Positions 63,530-64,000 of a DNA stretch of 64,000 nucleotides are shown in pieces (position 1 is the first letter of the stretch; every line of letters begins with the position of its first letter). Source of the stretch: Polynucleobacter paludilacus (lineage in GTDB: Bacteria > Pseudomonadota > Gammaproteobacteria > Burkholderiales > Burkholderiaceae). The notes below the pieces were generated by a model that saw only the letters and a program-made list of their open reading frames with translations, had not been told where the DNA came from and made no database searches. The stretch lies in contig NZ_CP061298.1 of the NCBI RefSeq assembly GCF_018687595.1, forward strand, positions 372,001 to 436,000. Direction: 5' to 3'. The translations under genes were made by a program, and so were the position numbers.

Positions 63530-64000
63530 CTAGAGATTTGCTGCCAAGAGGCTATCAATTTGAGTGGGCTCGACCCGAGTCATGAGGTGTTGATAAGCTT
63601 GGATTGGGTGTTGACTACTCAAAGGGGTATTGATGTCCTCCCAATGCATTGGCTTGAGAGATAAAAAAGTTTCCACGCCTTCCGCGACCTTAGGCAAGAC
63701 CGGTTTGAGATATAAACTCAGCGCCCGAAATGCTTCTAAAGTCACGCTACAGACGCGTTGCAGATCTGCTTCGCGTTCTGGATTTTTGGCAATTTCCCAA
63801 GGCTTGTTCTCATCGACAAAGGCATTCACTTTATCCGCTAGCTCCATGACACTTCGTAAAGCTTTAGCAAATTCACGACCTTCATAAAGAGCAGCAATTT
63901 TTTCGCTCGCTCCTCTAATCTCCTTGAGCAGAGGGTCATTCATCGCCTCATCGGACACCACTCCAGCAAATCGTTTCACCAAGAAGCCTGCGCTACGACT
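63530..64000 (-). CDS. metG: Methionyl-tRNA synthetase, C-terminal part (gene runs off the window)
   Basis: The open frame continues past the right edge of the window. The visible 156 residues include [11 protein letters not shown] and the helical anticodon-binding domain ([17 protein letters not shown]), which identify MetG. The frame ends with HWEDINTP and LLAANL* and does not continue into the EMAP-like tRNA-binding domain that many MetG proteins carry at the C-terminus. Confidence 0.9.
   Translation of the reverse strand, partial: SRSAGFLVKRFAGVVSDEAMNDPLLKEIRGASEKIAALYEGREFAKALRSVMELADKVNAFVDENKPWEIAKNPEREADLQRVCSVTLEAFRALSLYLKPVLPKVAEGVETFLSLKPMHWEDINTPLSSQHPIQAYQHLMTRVEPTQIDSLLAANL

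Overview
The window looks like a chromosome segment of a freshwater betaproteobacterium close to Polynucleobacter (Burkholderiaceae). The evidence is moderate GC, very short spacers, small gene sizes, and betaproteobacterial gene neighbourhoods: yebC-purD-hemF-nadD-rsfS-rlmH-maf-rng, lptFG/pepA/holC, a zapB-like gene with zapA and 6S RNA, and scpA-panC. Assignments are made by reading proteins and motifs by eye; no database search was run. No prophage, insertion sequence, rRNA operon or CRISPR array was seen.

Region 1 (1-4.8 kb) is an oxidative-stress block on the minus strand: dps, then ahpC and ahpF, with an OxyR-type site upstream of ahpC and two mutually exclusive hairpins between ahpC and ahpF. 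Three small plus-strand genes and a nitroreductase follow. Region 2 (4.8-16 kb) is the most accessory part. It holds a DUF4239 membrane protein, a Tat-exported sulfite dehydrogenase with its cytochrome c (SorAB-like), an Rrf2-like regulator, a DnaQ/GIY-YIG fusion nuclease, a DCC-type thiol protein, an outer-membrane barrel protein, an HD-domain protein with diiron-oxygenase-like spacing, a lipoprotein, a secreted lipase, and csp and infA genes. The csp/infA pair lies between a degenerate tRNA-Lys 3' half and the intact tRNA-Lys. A decayed fragment of the outer-membrane gene sits about 5.7 kb away from it.

Region 3 (16-45 kb) is core housekeeping: amiC-tsaE, queG, azlCD, rhlE, gluQ, dnaE, an LPS-core glycosyltransferase operon divergent from msbA, the rng-to-yebC operon, cysB, lptFG, pepA-holC-lgt. 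A yefM-yoeB toxin-antitoxin pair sits between tRNA-Leu(CAA) and cysB. Two queuosine-pathway genes (queG, gluQ) lie 4 kb apart.

Region 4 (45-64 kb) holds catabolic and cofactor modules. One is a malonate module: malonyl-CoA decarboxylase, a three-part TRAP transporter and malonyl-CoA synthetase. Next come a TSUP exporter, 6S RNA and zapA, then a BtuB receptor under a cobalamin riboswitch. An oxalate module follows: a Crp/Fnr regulator, an FNR-like palindrome, oxc, two frc paralogues and a formyltransferase-fold protein translationally coupled to the second frc. The window closes with panC, scpA, a DUF3460 gene and the 3' end of metG.

No wholly new system is proven here. The strongest leads are the oxalate cluster with its unusual formyltransferase, the switch-like ahpC-ahpF spacer, and the tRNA-Lys remnant that brackets csp/infA.
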